A stretch of DNA of 64,000 nucleotides, from positions 1-64,000 of the IMG/VR virus record IMGVR_UViG_3300045999_010887, one strand, 5' to 3'. Source of the DNA: a virus. The notes below the pieces were generated by a model. The model was not told the origin of the DNA, did not search any database, and saw only the letters and a list, made by a program, of their open reading frames with translations. The first letter of the stretch is position 1. Each line of letters begins with the position of its first letter. This document shows, one piece after another, positions 1 through 8,667 of this stretch. Position numbers and translations under genes: made by a program.

Positions 1-125
1 TTGGAAGGTGCAGAGACTACTGGGTGTAACACGATCTTGTTACGTAATACCAGATTTAGCGTCCGGCATCCCACAGGGATGAAGAGATAGTCCACCCCTC
101 TAAGAAACTAGAGACCAGGAGAACG
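1..125 (+). ncRNA. 3' end of a group I intron interrupting the major capsid gene
   Basis: The first 125 bases carry the hallmark 3' core of a group I intron. The P7 5' strand lies in CAGAGACTAC (11-20) and pairs GACTA (15-19) with TAGTC (88-92), which sits inside GAAGAGATAGTCC, the typical P7/P3 signature. A P9 hairpin follows: CTCTA (98-102), loop AGAAAC, TAGAG (109-113). The capsid reading frame becomes open right after this. I place the 3' splice site after G125 because group I introns end in G, but the exact base is inferred. The 5' part of the intron and any intron-encoded endonuclease lie outside the window. Confidence 0.8.
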
Positions 126-1273
126 ACTTTCCAAAGATTTTAGGTGCGGAACTTTATCGTCCCCACCCTGCATATATTGCCGAGATGGCAGTGGAGCCCG
201 TGGTTGTCCACGACTTCACCCGCCAGCCTGGTCAAACCGTTCAGCTCGACCGCTATAAGTTCTGGGGTACCCCTGGTACGAAGGACAGCCGTGAGCGTAT
301 CGCTGACCAGACCATTGGTACTGCCAACAGCCGTAACATCACCAAGGAAAAAGTCCTGGTGGTGCTTAAGGAATACACTGGCCCTGCGGACCCGGGCGAT
401 CCGACCCAGCCTTCGACCTTCAAGATTGCACGTGAAACCCTGATTACCGCCCAGCGCCTGCTGCTGGACACCGGTAACCTGAACATGTTCCACCAGTCCA
501 TCGGCAGCCTCACCCTGCTGGATGACTATCGCCGGTGGCGTGATCGCGTGTTCATCGATGAACTCGCCAAAGCCGAAGCCAACGGTGAAGCTTCCAGTAC
601 TCAGGGTGGTTACTACTTCCCCGGTGGCAAGACCAAAGCTGCCAATGGTTCGATCTCGTACACCACTGCTGAGTACGCTGCTGATGTCCAGCAGTTCCAG
701 GTGCGCACCGACCTTCTGACCGTTGTCAAGGACCTGCGCAAGCGCAACGTTCCTACCTTCGCTGATGGTCTGTATCGCTGCATTTGCGATCCCACCTTCA
801 TGATGCACCTGCGTCGTGATCCTGATTTCCGTGAGATCGCTCGTTACAGCGGCAACCCTGGCCAAGGCATGTACATGGGCAACCCCATGATGCCTAACAA
901 CGCCAGCTTCTACATGGGTCCACAAGCTGGTCAGGGCTACTTCCTGGCTGGTGAGCCTGTGATGCCGACTGGTGTTCAGTTTGAAGGCGTGAAGTTCTTC
1001 GAGTCGACTAACTTCCCGACCAAGACTGTAAGCGCAAGCTTTACTGATACTCCTTCCTTCTCTAACCAGGAAGTTGCACAGGGTTATTTCTTCGGTCCTC
1101 AGTCGATTGGCGTTGGTATCGGTGGCCCGAATGCGCAGGTGCTCATCAACAACAACGACGACTTCAGCCGTTTCATCATTCTGATTTGGCAACTGTACGC
1201 CGGTTTTGAAATCCTGAACAAGGACTTTGTGACCACCGCGTTCAGCTTTGTCCAGGACGACGGCAGCATCTGA
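126..1273 (+). CDS. Major capsid protein, 3' exon (partial)
   Basis: Forms the head shell. The open frame runs back through the first ATG (185) to about base 126, reading FPKILGAELYRPHPAYIAEM before that ATG, so 185 is not the true start and the N-terminus is in an upstream exon. The remaining 380 or so residues have the general look of an N4 gp56-like, HK97-fold capsid protein: an N-terminal GQTVQLDRYKFWG strand, a central helix-rich stretch, and a late segment DGLYRCICDPTFMMHL resembling the family's conserved Y-x-C/I-h-P region. A second virion gene with a good Shine-Dalgarno follows. Identity as the major capsid protein rests on remembered family features, not on an alignment. Confidence 0.75.
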
Positions 1274-1308
1274 TAAAGAAAAATAAATCCAATTTAACGG
1301 AGAAATAA

Positions 1309-2106
1309 ATGTCTTATTTGTCTTCTAAAAAGATCTATCCAGGCAACTGGACCAACGCTCTGAACGGCTGGTACAAGAACATTGATACCAACGACAACGG
1401 TACCAATGATGCTTCCAAGGGCGGCCCCACTTCTGTGCTGGCCGTCCCTGGCTACCGCTATTTCCAGCAGCGTGGTTACGTGGCTGTTGCATGGGCCTCT
1501 GGCGATGCTGCAACCAAAGGCCAGACCATGGATGTGATCGTTCCTTCGCCTTACCGCCAGGACGACACCCGCCCCGACATCACTGGCATGGTGATCTCTG
1601 GTAGCGCCACCCAGCCTGTTTTCGTGTATCGCGCTGCGATCTCGGTTGCTTCTGGTTGGGGTGACGGTCGTGTTGCTACCGGCGTCTATGCCGCCACCGG
1701 TAACGTCATCACTTTCGGTGCTGGTCCTGCTGCTGTGACCGGTGTGGGTGAAGCCATTTCTCAGGCCAACCTCACCTCCACTGTCTCTGGCGACGCTTCC
1801 GCCAAGATTGTGTTTGCTGCTGGTACTCAGGCCCTCAGCTCCACTCCCTTCCTGACCGCTACCGGCGCTACCGGTGTTGGTCCTTCGGGCGTGTACAAGG
1901 TTCTCAGTGGTACTACCACCTTCAAGGTGTTTGCTCGTGGCACCACCACCGACACCGGCGTGTCTGGTGGCGTGTACCTGGCTGATGCTGATTTCAACGC
2001 TGGCCTGAAGGGTTACCTGGTGGTTGAGGTGTGTTACATCCAGCCTGACGAAGCTCCTGGCTACGAAGATATTGAAGAGTATATCCTCGGCCGCACTGTT
2101 AGCTGA
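1309..2106 (+). CDS. Probable capsid-associated virion protein
   Basis: 265 residues, rich in Gly, Ala, Thr and Val, with an N-terminal aromatic segment (YPGNWTNALNGWYKN) and a long beta-strand-like middle. The ATG is preceded by ACGGAGAAATAA, a good Shine-Dalgarno. It follows the capsid gene by 35 bases, a usual place for a head decoration or minor head protein. The C-terminus (GYEDIEEYILGRTVS) is acidic. I do not recognise a named family; the role is inferred from position and composition. Confidence 0.6.
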   Translation: MSYLSSKKIYPGNWTNALNGWYKNIDTNDNGTNDASKGGPTSVLAVPGYRYFQQRGYVAVAWASGDAATKGQTMDVIVPSPYRQDDTRPDITGMVISGSATQPVFVYRAAISVASGWGDGRVATGVYAATGNVITFGAGPAAVTGVGEAISQANLTSTVSGDASAKIVFAAGTQALSSTPFLTATGATGVGPSGVYKVLSGTTTFKVFARGTTTDTGVSGGVYLADADFNAGLKGYLVVEVCYIQPDEAPGYEDIEEYILGRTVS

Positions 2107-2119
2107 TTAGGTTAAACTA

Positions 2120-2145
2120 GGACCAGAAATTAAAACATCTGGTCC
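2120..2145 (+). promoter_or_regulatory. Hairpin ending two bases before the next start codon
   Basis: GGACCAGA (2120-2127) and TCTGGTCC (2138-2145) form a perfect 8-bp stem with a 10-base A-rich loop. It is followed by only TT and then the ATG at 2148, so it occupies the place a Shine-Dalgarno would. It lacks a long T-run, so it is a poor terminator. It may control translation or mark a processing site. The same layout recurs before the lysozyme gene at 10337. Confidence 0.6.
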
Positions 2146-2147
2146 TT

Positions 2148-2558
2148 ATGCTTTATCAGCACCGCAAAACTGGCGCTCGCGTCAAAGTTGTAAGCGAATG
2201 GGATAACGGCGATTGGTTCATGGTTGAAGATCAGGACGGTCGCCTTTATACCGCTTACAAAAATGAATTGACCCCTGATGAAGCTGCAACTAAAAAAGTT
2301 GCTACTCTTCAGGTTAAGGATAAGGCAGCCCAAGAAGAGCCTCGTACTTTCCCACCCGAAACACGTTTAAATATCAATACCGCTACCCCGCAAATGATCG
2401 CGGATCACATCAAGGGTATCGGCCTTAAGACAGCTCGAGAGATTAAAGATCTTCAGATGTCCTTATCGGGTGAGAAGTTTAATAGCCTTGAGCAGTTAAG
2501 ACAGATTAAGCGTGTGGACTGGGAGGCAGTCCTTGCAGCCGACTTAATCAGGGTTTGA
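2148..2558 (+). CDS. Helix-hairpin-helix protein (ComEA-like C-terminus)
   Basis: 136 residues. The C-terminal half reads LNINTATPQMIADHIKGIG followed by LKTAREI, the classic ComEA-type helix-hairpin-helix pair (NINTA...L..hPGIG..tA..I), which binds DNA backbone without sequence preference. The N-terminal 50 residues look like a small beta barrel (ARVKVVSEWDNGDWFMVEDQ). Lying among head genes it could be a head completion or DNA-contact protein, but that is inference. The start is the ATG directly after the 2120-2145 hairpin; no Shine-Dalgarno is visible. Confidence 0.65.
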   Translation: MLYQHRKTGARVKVVSEWDNGDWFMVEDQDGRLYTAYKNELTPDEAATKKVATLQVKDKAAQEEPRTFPPETRLNINTATPQMIADHIKGIGLKTAREIKDLQMSLSGEKFNSLEQLRQIKRVDWEAVLAADLIRV

Positions 2559-2579
2559 TCCATTCATCACAAGACGAGA

Positions 2580-2604
2580 CCCCTGGGAGACCAGGGGTTT
2601 TTTC
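2580..2604 (+). terminator. Rho-independent terminator
   Basis: CCCCTGG (2580-2586), loop GAGA, CCAGGGG (2591-2597), then six T (2598-2603). A 7-bp GC-rich stem with a T-run, placed just after the helix-hairpin-helix gene, is a canonical terminator. It would separate the capsid transcript from the following peptidase gene. Confidence 0.9.
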
Positions 2605-2629
2605 GTTTTAAAATAAAAAGAAAAAGATA

Positions 2630-3316
2630 ATGGCTGGCATTCAGTATTTTGGGCAAGTCGGATCGACTGGTGTATCAACCGGTCCGCATAAACACGTTTA
2701 CGTAAAAGAGTTAGCCACAGGCAAATACCTGGATCCAGCAACCATTCGCACTCCTCTCCTTGGTTTGCGTATTGGTGAAAAAAAGATACCTGCTTTAATT
2801 AAAACTGCAGACGGAAAGATTGATTTCAATCCAGCAGCAGGCATTACCCTTACATCACGATACGGACCTCGCAATGCGCCAACAGCTGGGGCAAGTTCTT
2901 TTCACCGCGGAGAAGATTGGGCTCTACCAGAAGGCACACCTATTTACTACGAAGGTGGCGGTAAATTTATTCCAAAAGCAAATCAAGGCGGCTACGGAAA
3001 TCTTGCAACGTTAGTAACTGGAGATAATAAATACGAGATTGGCTTGGGGCACATGAAGACTCTTGGCGGCGCTTCTGAATTGCCGCCAACAACACTTCCT
3101 GTAGATACTGCAACTTCTACGGCTTCAGCGTCCTCTGGATCTGGAGACGATTTAAATACGTTGATGTCTCTTTTGCAGTTAACTAAACCAAGGCAAAAGA
3201 CACTGCAAGAATCAATTCTTGAGCAGTCTTTAGGAGAAGCTTTAACACCAAAGCCAAGCATAGCGCAGCAATTCCTCCTGGAATATATGAACTCACCACT
3301 ACCTGGTGTCGGTTAA
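2630..3316 (+). CDS. M23 (LytM-type) peptidase with permuted motif order
   Basis: 228 residues. M23 enzymes are zinc endopeptidases that cut peptidoglycan cross-bridges. Their usual order is HxxxD early and a TG-x-STGPHxH motif at the C-terminus. Here the C-terminal motif comes first (GSTGVSTGPHKHVYV, residues 11-25, H20 and H22). The N-terminal half follows: SRYGPR (76-81), HRGED (92-96; H92 and D96 as zinc ligands), GTPIYYEGGG, GGYGNLATLV and GLGH (138-141). All ligands are present, so this is better explained as a circular permutation than a broken gene. The last 80 residues are Ser/Thr-rich then helical and may anchor it to the virion. Probably a virion-associated lysin. Confidence 0.7.
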   Translation: MAGIQYFGQVGSTGVSTGPHKHVYVKELATGKYLDPATIRTPLLGLRIGEKKIPALIKTADGKIDFNPAAGITLTSRYGPRNAPTAGASSFHRGEDWALPEGTPIYYEGGGKFIPKANQGGYGNLATLVTGDNKYEIGLGHMKTLGGASELPPTTLPVDTATSTASASSGSGDDLNTLMSLLQLTKPRQKTLQESILEQSLGEALTPKPSIAQQFLLEYMNSPLPGVG

Positions 3317-3355
3317 ATTGATTACTTTATAATTAAACTATAACGAAAGGTAGAC

Positions 3356-3817
3356 GTGCAGTTATCTGACTTCGACAAAAGTAGAGTTAGGTATCACCTG
3401 GGCTACTTTACCGTGTCTGTTCCAGCGGGTGATTATGCTCGTTTGGAAGAAGCAATGAATACCATTCCGGATTCATACTTCTACGACAAGGTTGTTATTC
3501 AGCTTGGTCGTTGTGATACAGCTGAAAAGAAAACAGAAGTTGCATCAACACCTTCTACGCGAATTGAAAGCATCCTCGGCGACGTGGACCGTACAATTCG
3601 CTCTAGTAATGCCAAAGAGGCATTAAAGGTTTGGGATGAGATTTATCTCTACGAAACCAATCGTCTTGCTGGCATCCTTTATGTCCCGAACTACAAGGAC
3701 CCCTTCCAAGCCAGATACCGTTACGAACGCTCTGGTGCTGAGTTTATTCAAGCTTTACCTGGTCCTGCTGACACTGCAGTGGGCTCTCGTCTTTATCTTC
3801 ATGAGGTTTGGCGCTAA
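3356..3817 (+). CDS. Virion-region protein of unknown function
   Basis: 153 residues from a GTG start preceded by GAAAGGTAGAC. It mixes short strands (VRYHLGYFTVSVP) with a C-terminal aromatic segment (YVPNYKDPFQARYRYERSG). No family recognised. It lies between two structural or lysis genes and ends three bases before the next ATG, suggesting translational coupling. A head-tail connector or neck role is possible but unsupported. Confidence 0.55.
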   Translation: MQLSDFDKSRVRYHLGYFTVSVPAGDYARLEEAMNTIPDSYFYDKVVIQLGRCDTAEKKTEVASTPSTRIESILGDVDRTIRSSNAKEALKVWDEIYLYETNRLAGILYVPNYKDPFQARYRYERSGAEFIQALPGPADTAVGSRLYLHEVWR

Positions 3818-3819
3818 TC

Positions 3820-4647
3820 ATGGCCATTGATATTTTTAAAGCGATTCAAGCTGCAGGTGTTCCATCTCCTTTGTTTCAACGGCAGAAAGCCAAGCCAAAA
3901 TCTTTTATTGAGATGGCGGCCTCTGCCCCAATGGCAGCTTCTCCACTGTTTAAATTCCCTGGACAGACTGCACCTTATGCTGTGCCAGCGACTGTCCCAG
4001 CCGCTCAAGTAGCCACTGGAGCACCAGCCGCCGCAGAACGTGCTTATCAAACAGAAAAGGCTCGTGTTGCACAGATGGCAGCTCAAAACCCAGAACTACA
4101 GCGTTACGAAGCAGCACGCAAGATTGCAGCAGCTAAAGGTGCAACGCCTGAGCAAGTGCAGTCTGCAGAAGATCTCGGGATGCAGATGTGGGCTAAAGCC
4201 AACCCCACACTTGCAGCTAAGGTAAAGCCTGGGCAGTCTGGATATGAAGCCATTCAAGGGATTGTTGGCCCCAGTGCAGCGTCTGCGTTAAGTAATCAAC
4301 AAGTTTTAGGTGTCATGAGTTTTGACCCTAATACTGTTTTAACTACAACACAGAACATTCAAGGTCAGTTTCGTCCCAATCAACAACTTACGGATCAAGA
4401 GATTCTTGCTGCCATGAGTTTTGATCCTAATGTTGCTATGCGCAGCGCAGCAAACATTGCGTATGCACCAATGTCTGCCGCAGAATCTGCCATGCTCCAA
4501 GAGGTGGGCGGTCCCCAAGGTGAGTACATCACTCCCATGGATTCTTTTGTACCACCCGCTCAAAAGCGTCGCGAAGCCAATCAAGCTGCATCTCCGGATG
4601 CATTTGCTCGGATTCTTGAAGGAATTCGTTTATATGGTGGGGGTTAA
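3820..4647 (+). CDS. Ala/Gln-rich virion-region protein
   Basis: 275 residues from the ATG at 3820; an upstream in-frame TTG at 3808 would overlap the previous gene and is less likely. It is rich in Ala, Gln and Pro with long low-complexity stretches. It contains an internal repeat, VMSFDPNTVLTTTQNIQG and AMSFDPNVAMRSAANIAY, spaced about 40 residues. Such composition fits an internal virion or ejected protein. No enzyme motifs are seen. Confidence 0.55.
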   Translation: MAIDIFKAIQAAGVPSPLFQRQKAKPKSFIEMAASAPMAASPLFKFPGQTAPYAVPATVPAAQVATGAPAAAERAYQTEKARVAQMAAQNPELQRYEAARKIAAAKGATPEQVQSAEDLGMQMWAKANPTLAAKVKPGQSGYEAIQGIVGPSAASALSNQQVLGVMSFDPNTVLTTTQNIQGQFRPNQQLTDQEILAAMSFDPNVAMRSAANIAYAPMSAAESAMLQEVGGPQGEYITPMDSFVPPAQKRREANQAASPDAFARILEGIRLYGGG

Positions 4648-4738
4648 TATAAATTGACTGGCGTTGCTTTGCATGTAAGCCCAGCCTGCTGGACAGGAAT
4701 CCTTGATTCACGGGGGCCAGCGTTGTTGCTTTAAAACC

Positions 4739-4855
4739 ATGATTCTCTGTCCCAATTTTGTTAAACGAACCCTGACTCATCTGGCGGTCGCACTTACTCT
4801 TCAAACAGTGTTTATTCCCGGTCTCAGGGCAAGTTCAAATTGGGTAGGAGCATAA
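4739..4855 (+). CDS. Possible 38-residue membrane peptide
   Basis: An ATG at 4739 opens a 38-codon frame with a basic N-terminus ([10 protein letters not shown]) and a hydrophobic run ([14 protein letters not shown]). It fills the otherwise gene-free gap 4648-4865. There is no Shine-Dalgarno, and a frame this short can arise by chance. The rest of the gap shows no other gene and no clear stem with a T-run. Confidence 0.3.
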   Translation: MILCPNFVKRTLTHLAVALTLQTVFIPGLRASSNWVGA

Positions 4856-4865
4856 GCAGAAAACC

Positions 4866-5492
4866 ATGTCTTACACCAGCGAACAACTTAAAGAGATTGC
4901 GAGGGAAAAGGCTCGCACTTACGGTGTAAACGAAGACATCTTTCTGCGTCTTGTAGGAGCAGAATCAGGCTGGAATCCACGTGCCAAAAGCGGTGCTGGC
5001 GCCGAAGGTCTAGGCCAACTTATGCCGGGAACTGCTCAAGGTCTTGGTGTAACCAATCCCTATGATCCTGTCCAGAATTTGACGGGCAGCGCCCGCTATC
5101 TGAGCCAACAGCTCAAGCGTTTTGGTTCTTACGACAAAGCACTGGCAGCGTACAACGCAGGTCCAGGTAACGTCGAACGGTATGGTGGCATCCCACCCTT
5201 CAAGGAAACACAGAACTATGTGAAAAAAATCCTTGGTGGTGCCGATATTGCAGCCCAGCCAAAACCTCAGGTGCAGGAACCAACCACGTCTGGACCACAA
5301 GTACAAGATTTTTTGAAGGGGTTTCTTCTTCAAAACTTGTTGATTGGCAACCAAAACGTTGCACCTTCCATTGGCGAGCAGTTACTTAAAACTGCATTCC
5401 AACGCCCAATGACTGAGGTAGAGACGGATATCTCAACGGCGTCTTTGTTTACACCAAGGACACAATTTTTGGAATCCCTGACTCAGTTTTGA
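4866..5492 (+). CDS. SLT-type lytic transglycosylase
   Basis: 208 residues. Cleaves the MurNAc-GlcNAc bond of peptidoglycan to form 1,6-anhydro ends. The motifs of family 1 SLT are complete: AESGWNP with the catalytic Glu at residue 33, [10 protein letters not shown] (48-57), [10 protein letters not shown] (92-101) and ETQNYV (114-119). The domain fills residues 5-125; the rest is Pro/Gln-rich then helical and probably attaches it to the particle. Lying among structural genes, it is more likely a virion-associated cell-wall enzyme used on entry than the lysis enzyme. Confidence 0.88.
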   Translation: MSYTSEQLKEIAREKARTYGVNEDIFLRLVGAESGWNPRAKSGAGAEGLGQLMPGTAQGLGVTNPYDPVQNLTGSARYLSQQLKRFGSYDKALAAYNAGPGNVERYGGIPPFKETQNYVKKILGGADIAAQPKPQVQEPTTSGPQVQDFLKGFLLQNLLIGNQNVAPSIGEQLLKTAFQRPMTEVETDISTASLFTPRTQFLESLTQF

Positions 5493-5498
5493 CTTTTA

Positions 5499-5523
5499 GG
5501 CTTCACGTGAGTGGAGCCTTTTT
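5499..5523 (+). terminator. Rho-independent terminator
   Basis: GGCTTCAC (5499-5506), loop GTGA, GTGGAGCC (5511-5518), followed by five T. The stem has 8 bp with one G-U pair. It closes the transglycosylase gene. Confidence 0.85.
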
Positions 5524-5601
5524 CATTGAGTTTTTTACGTTAGAATTTATTTACAAGAATGCGAAAGCAGTCATAAAACTGCTACATCTGGGAGGTTTAT
5601 T

Positions 5602-6381
5602 TTGAGCTCTACTAGTAGCAACAAGCAGCCCCTATTTATCGACCGTCCGTTGTTTGATACGGTACGTGTTACCACTCAGACTGTTGGTAGTCAAGCCAGT
5701 AATACGGTATTTGTCCAAGGCGGCCAGGCCCCATCGATTTTGGTGGACATGGACGCTGCTCTTAGTGAAGACAATAACAGCGGTGGTGTTGTTGATTCCA
5801 TTACGATTGTTCGCAACGATCGCTATCGGGATGCTGATTACACCGTTAACGCCAGTACTTCTGGAACTGTTGTTGCTTTAACAAGTGGTCAAGTTGTTTA
5901 CGTTCAGTCATCTGCAGTATTGACCAACGGTACGGCCAGTGGTGTTGGTTACTACACCTATACCGGCTCCGGTACGTTGACCGGCGTAAATACAGCCCTT
6001 AATTATTCTGGCGCCATTGCCAGTGGCTTCCAATATCAAGGTGTTGCGTACGGCTATCAACCTGCTGTAACTTTTGTTTTTTATCAGACACGTAATACCA
6101 CCACTCCGATTCCTGCTAGCGGTGATTACCGCGTACTGTTTGCAAAGACAGTACCTGCAAACAGTGGTGTAGTTGACTGCTCAGACGTAATGCCTCAGCT
6201 GGCCATTCCGATGCCAAGTGCAGGCAACACTAACGGCTTGGGTCCAAGTGCTCCACTACGCAACAAAGGAATTTACCTGGAACGAGGCGACCGAATTTAT
6301 GTCGGAGTATTTGCGGAAGGTCCAAACATTTCTGGGTATACACCAGGCGCACATATTTATGCGCAAGGCGGTTTCTTCTGA
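5602..6381 (+). CDS. Beta-rich virion structural protein
   Basis: 259 residues from a TTG start. The start is chosen because GGAGG (5591-5595) sits six bases upstream. The protein is Ser/Thr/Gly/Val-rich and strand-dominated throughout, with a C-terminal segment (NKGIYLERGDRIYVGVFAEG) of the kind seen in jelly-roll or cell-adhesion virion proteins. No family can be named. It is followed by another structural gene after six bases. Confidence 0.6.
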   Translation: MSSTSSNKQPLFIDRPLFDTVRVTTQTVGSQASNTVFVQGGQAPSILVDMDAALSEDNNSGGVVDSITIVRNDRYRDADYTVNASTSGTVVALTSGQVVYVQSSAVLTNGTASGVGYYTYTGSGTLTGVNTALNYSGAIASGFQYQGVAYGYQPAVTFVFYQTRNTTTPIPASGDYRVLFAKTVPANSGVVDCSDVMPQLAIPMPSAGNTNGLGPSAPLRNKGIYLERGDRIYVGVFAEGPNISGYTPGAHIYAQGGFF

Positions 6382-6387
6382 TAAATT

Positions 6388-7926
6388 GTGACAAAACAAA
6401 AGGGCGCATTTGGATCCTTTTCTTCCTTTACTAAGGAAAAAGATAAGGATCCTTTTCGTCTAAAACCAATTACAACTGAGTTTTCTAAAGGATCAATTCC
6501 TGATTCACTCAGCACTGTAAATAGAGAATCTGCGTGGTCTAGATGGCGTCGTGGCTACGAACTTGCGACGGCAACTTTTTATGACAACGATTTCTCGTAT
6601 TCTTTTCAATATCAAATTCCAGTTCCTTCTGGCACGCCAAGTTCTGTCGCTAATCCAAACCCAATCATTTCAGGTGTCTTTGTAGGTTTCCCAACAACAA
6701 ATAAAGAGTTGGGAATGCATTGGGCTGGATGGCGTTATGCAGGCTCGATGAGGAGCGATAAATTAAAAGATCCGATTACAAATCAGAACCTATTCATTGA
6801 ATCTATTACAGAAGATGCAACGAATTGGTACGTAAAACTTGCGGGATCCTGGAGCCCAGCCAATCCCCTTCCGCCTCCTTTTTACGTAGCTGTACCTGGT
6901 GTTCCAGGGGGATTAAAACCTTTGATCACAGAGATCCTGGAAGATCGTGTGATTACTGTTAACGGTGAAATTATTGATAAGGATACGATTGATCCGACTA
7001 CACAAAAACGATACGGATACGTACAAGCCGTCCTTACGGCTGTGAATCAGAATACTGGAATTCTCACATTCAAAAAGGCTGGTTCAGTGCAGGTGACACC
7101 GGACCAAGAATACATCACACCTTCTCCTGCAAAGTTTACGGTAGGCAGGTACCTTATTACTGGTGCAAGATTTTGTTGTTCATGTCAAGATTTTACACAT
7201 CGTGATTATTCTTTTTTAACGAATCCAGCTGCGAGCGACAGGAGATTTTTCCCAAGGAATAGTATTGCTTCCGTCAAGCCTGGACGATATGAAGTCACCA
7301 CACTCAGCGGGGTGGTTGACAACAATGTAATGAACGATGCATCCGTCAATAGAAAGATGGACGTTTATGCCCCTTCGGGATACACTGTTCCATTTTCTCT
7401 TTCTACAACAACTAAAGTTGATAATAATGCGGCTCGCGACAATATAGGTGTTTATAGAGAATTTGGATCAACTTATTTAAGAAGTACATCTAATCCAGCC
7501 ATCCCTGGTGCAAAAGCAGAAGGAATGCCTGGTTATAACGATTACACCACAGAGCAAGGAGTAATCACATCTATTACAGACAACTGGACTCCCCTGCTTG
7601 ATGAAATGCGTTACTGCAAGCATATCTATGCGCTTAAGTTTAAAGACAATACGTTTCCTCCAGAGCCTTCTGATTTCCCCGTGCAAATAGGAAGCATGGC
7701 AGCATGGGAACAAAAACTTGTTGTAAATACAGAAAATGAACAGAAAGAAGCAGTTTCCTTCTTGATGACGAAGAAATCCCTGGCGGATATGGACGTACCG
7801 CCTTACAACTGCCAGAGTCCCATGATGATGCCAATGATGCAGAAGCTTTTCAATGTTCCTGCTGATTTCATTGTCATGAGCGGGTTTACCATGTTTGACA
7901 AGAATGGTCAACCCTATAAACCTTAA
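6388..7926 (+). CDS. Large virion structural protein
   Basis: 512 residues from a GTG start. It mixes strand-rich sequence with a cysteine cluster (RFCCSCQDFTHRDY, about residue 260) and a Met-rich C-terminal patch (SPMMMPMMQKLF). The cysteine cluster could bind metal or form a redox or cross-linking site in the particle. No family recognised; assigned as virion by position at the end of the structural block and by its length and composition. Confidence 0.55.
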   Translation: MTKQKGAFGSFSSFTKEKDKDPFRLKPITTEFSKGSIPDSLSTVNRESAWSRWRRGYELATATFYDNDFSYSFQYQIPVPSGTPSSVANPNPIISGVFVGFPTTNKELGMHWAGWRYAGSMRSDKLKDPITNQNLFIESITEDATNWYVKLAGSWSPANPLPPPFYVAVPGVPGGLKPLITEILEDRVITVNGEIIDKDTIDPTTQKRYGYVQAVLTAVNQNTGILTFKKAGSVQVTPDQEYITPSPAKFTVGRYLITGARFCCSCQDFTHRDYSFLTNPAASDRRFFPRNSIASVKPGRYEVTTLSGVVDNNVMNDASVNRKMDVYAPSGYTVPFSLSTTTKVDNNAARDNIGVYREFGSTYLRSTSNPAIPGAKAEGMPGYNDYTTEQGVITSITDNWTPLLDEMRYCKHIYALKFKDNTFPPEPSDFPVQIGSMAAWEQKLVVNTENEQKEAVSFLMTKKSLADMDVPPYNCQSPMMMPMMQKLFNVPADFIVMSGFTMFDKNGQPYKP

Positions 7927-7952
7927 AGTTTTAAATAAAGTATACTTATATT

Positions 7953-7968
7953 AAGTCTCATGAGACTT
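7953..7968. repeat. Perfect 16-base palindrome
   Basis: AAGTCTCATGAGACTT is a perfect palindrome in the 116-base gap after the structural block. It could be an operator for a dimeric regulator. The integrase-like gene begins 75 bases downstream. No T-run follows, so it is not a typical terminator. Confidence 0.5.
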
Positions 7969-8042
7969 GTTAGGAATTCCTTAAGAAGCGGCGACCAGTG
8001 ATCTACGATTCCTAGGTTCTGGGGACGCAGCTCATCTCAGCC

Positions 8043-8465
8043 ATGACTCAGACCATCCCTGTGGACCAGCGGATTGTAGATTCGTATTTTCAGCTTGATA
8101 GCCAGCGCAGTAATAAAGGTGCTGCCTGGCTGTTCGGTATGATTGCAACCTACGGCATCAAGCCAGAAGATCTTTCATCCTTTGATTGGGGGCCAGGCAA
8201 CACCCTGGTGCTCACAACTAAAAAGCGTCCGATTAGCCCATTGCATCCGCAATGGGTTGTTTTGTTTAACTTACAAAAAAAGCGGCCTTGCGAAATGCAT
8301 GACCGCTTAGGTTCCCTCGCTCCTCAACTGTATCGTCTGATGGCTCACCAGGCCATTGACGTTAATGTGACAGATTTACTGTTGGCATATAGCATGCGCA
8401 AAAAGCATTACAAATCCATCAAGCAGCGCCCGCCAGCTCTTCTTGCTTGCGTAGGTGCTTCCTGA
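8043..8465 (+). CDS. Degenerate tyrosine-integrase-like protein
   Basis: 140 residues resembling the catalytic core of cyanobacterial tyrosine integrases: GAAWLFGMIATYGIKPEDL matches their ATYGLR-P-x-E box, and ISPLHPQWVVLF matches the xPLHPEWxxxF segment. The first catalytic Arg (the R of YGLR) is Lys here (YGIKPED). No clear HxxR box or active-site Tyr follows, although AYSMRKKHYKSIKQR near the end is in the right place for a decayed box. Recombination seems unlikely; a DNA-binding remnant or repurposed protein is more plausible. It converges on a small excisionase-like gene. Confidence 0.55.
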   Translation: MTQTIPVDQRIVDSYFQLDSQRSNKGAAWLFGMIATYGIKPEDLSSFDWGPGNTLVLTTKKRPISPLHPQWVVLFNLQKKRPCEMHDRLGSLAPQLYRLMAHQAIDVNVTDLLLAYSMRKKHYKSIKQRPPALLACVGAS

Positions 8466-8637
8466 CTGCCCCTACATTCCAGCGATAACCGTCCCTAGAG
8501 CGAGTCTCAGGGAAGGCAGCGAAGTGCGGGCCAAGCTTTAGCGTCCCATCATCACGCATGCGAAAGAGCTCCTTGCGGTCAATCCCAAGGAGCTCTTCTG
8601 CTCGTGCGACGGAGACCCAACCTTTGCTTTGAGCCAT
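8419..8637 (-). CDS. Excisionase/MerR-like helix-turn-helix protein
   Basis: 72 residues. WVSVARAEELLGIDRKELF followed by MRDDGTLK is a winged helix-turn-helix of the excisionase/MerR kind, and the C-terminus is basic (VRKHLRKQEE). It probably binds DNA. Its 3' end overlaps the integrase-like gene by 47 bases in convergent orientation, an arrangement reminiscent of an int/xis module. A sigma70-like promoter lies just upstream. Confidence 0.65.
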   Translation of the reverse strand: MAQSKGWVSVARAEELLGIDRKELFRMRDDGTLKLGPHFAAFPETRSRDGYRWNVGAVRKHLRKQEELAGAA

Positions 8638-8667
8638 GACGTAGATGTCAGGGTGAACAACTCTCGT

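Noticed and set aside
140-1192. 350-codon minus-strand frame
   Set aside because: It is the antisense shadow of the capsid gene, with low-complexity composition and no start signal.
2630-3316. Truncated or broken M23 gene
   Set aside because: All zinc ligands occur in one frame, so permutation explains it better than decay.
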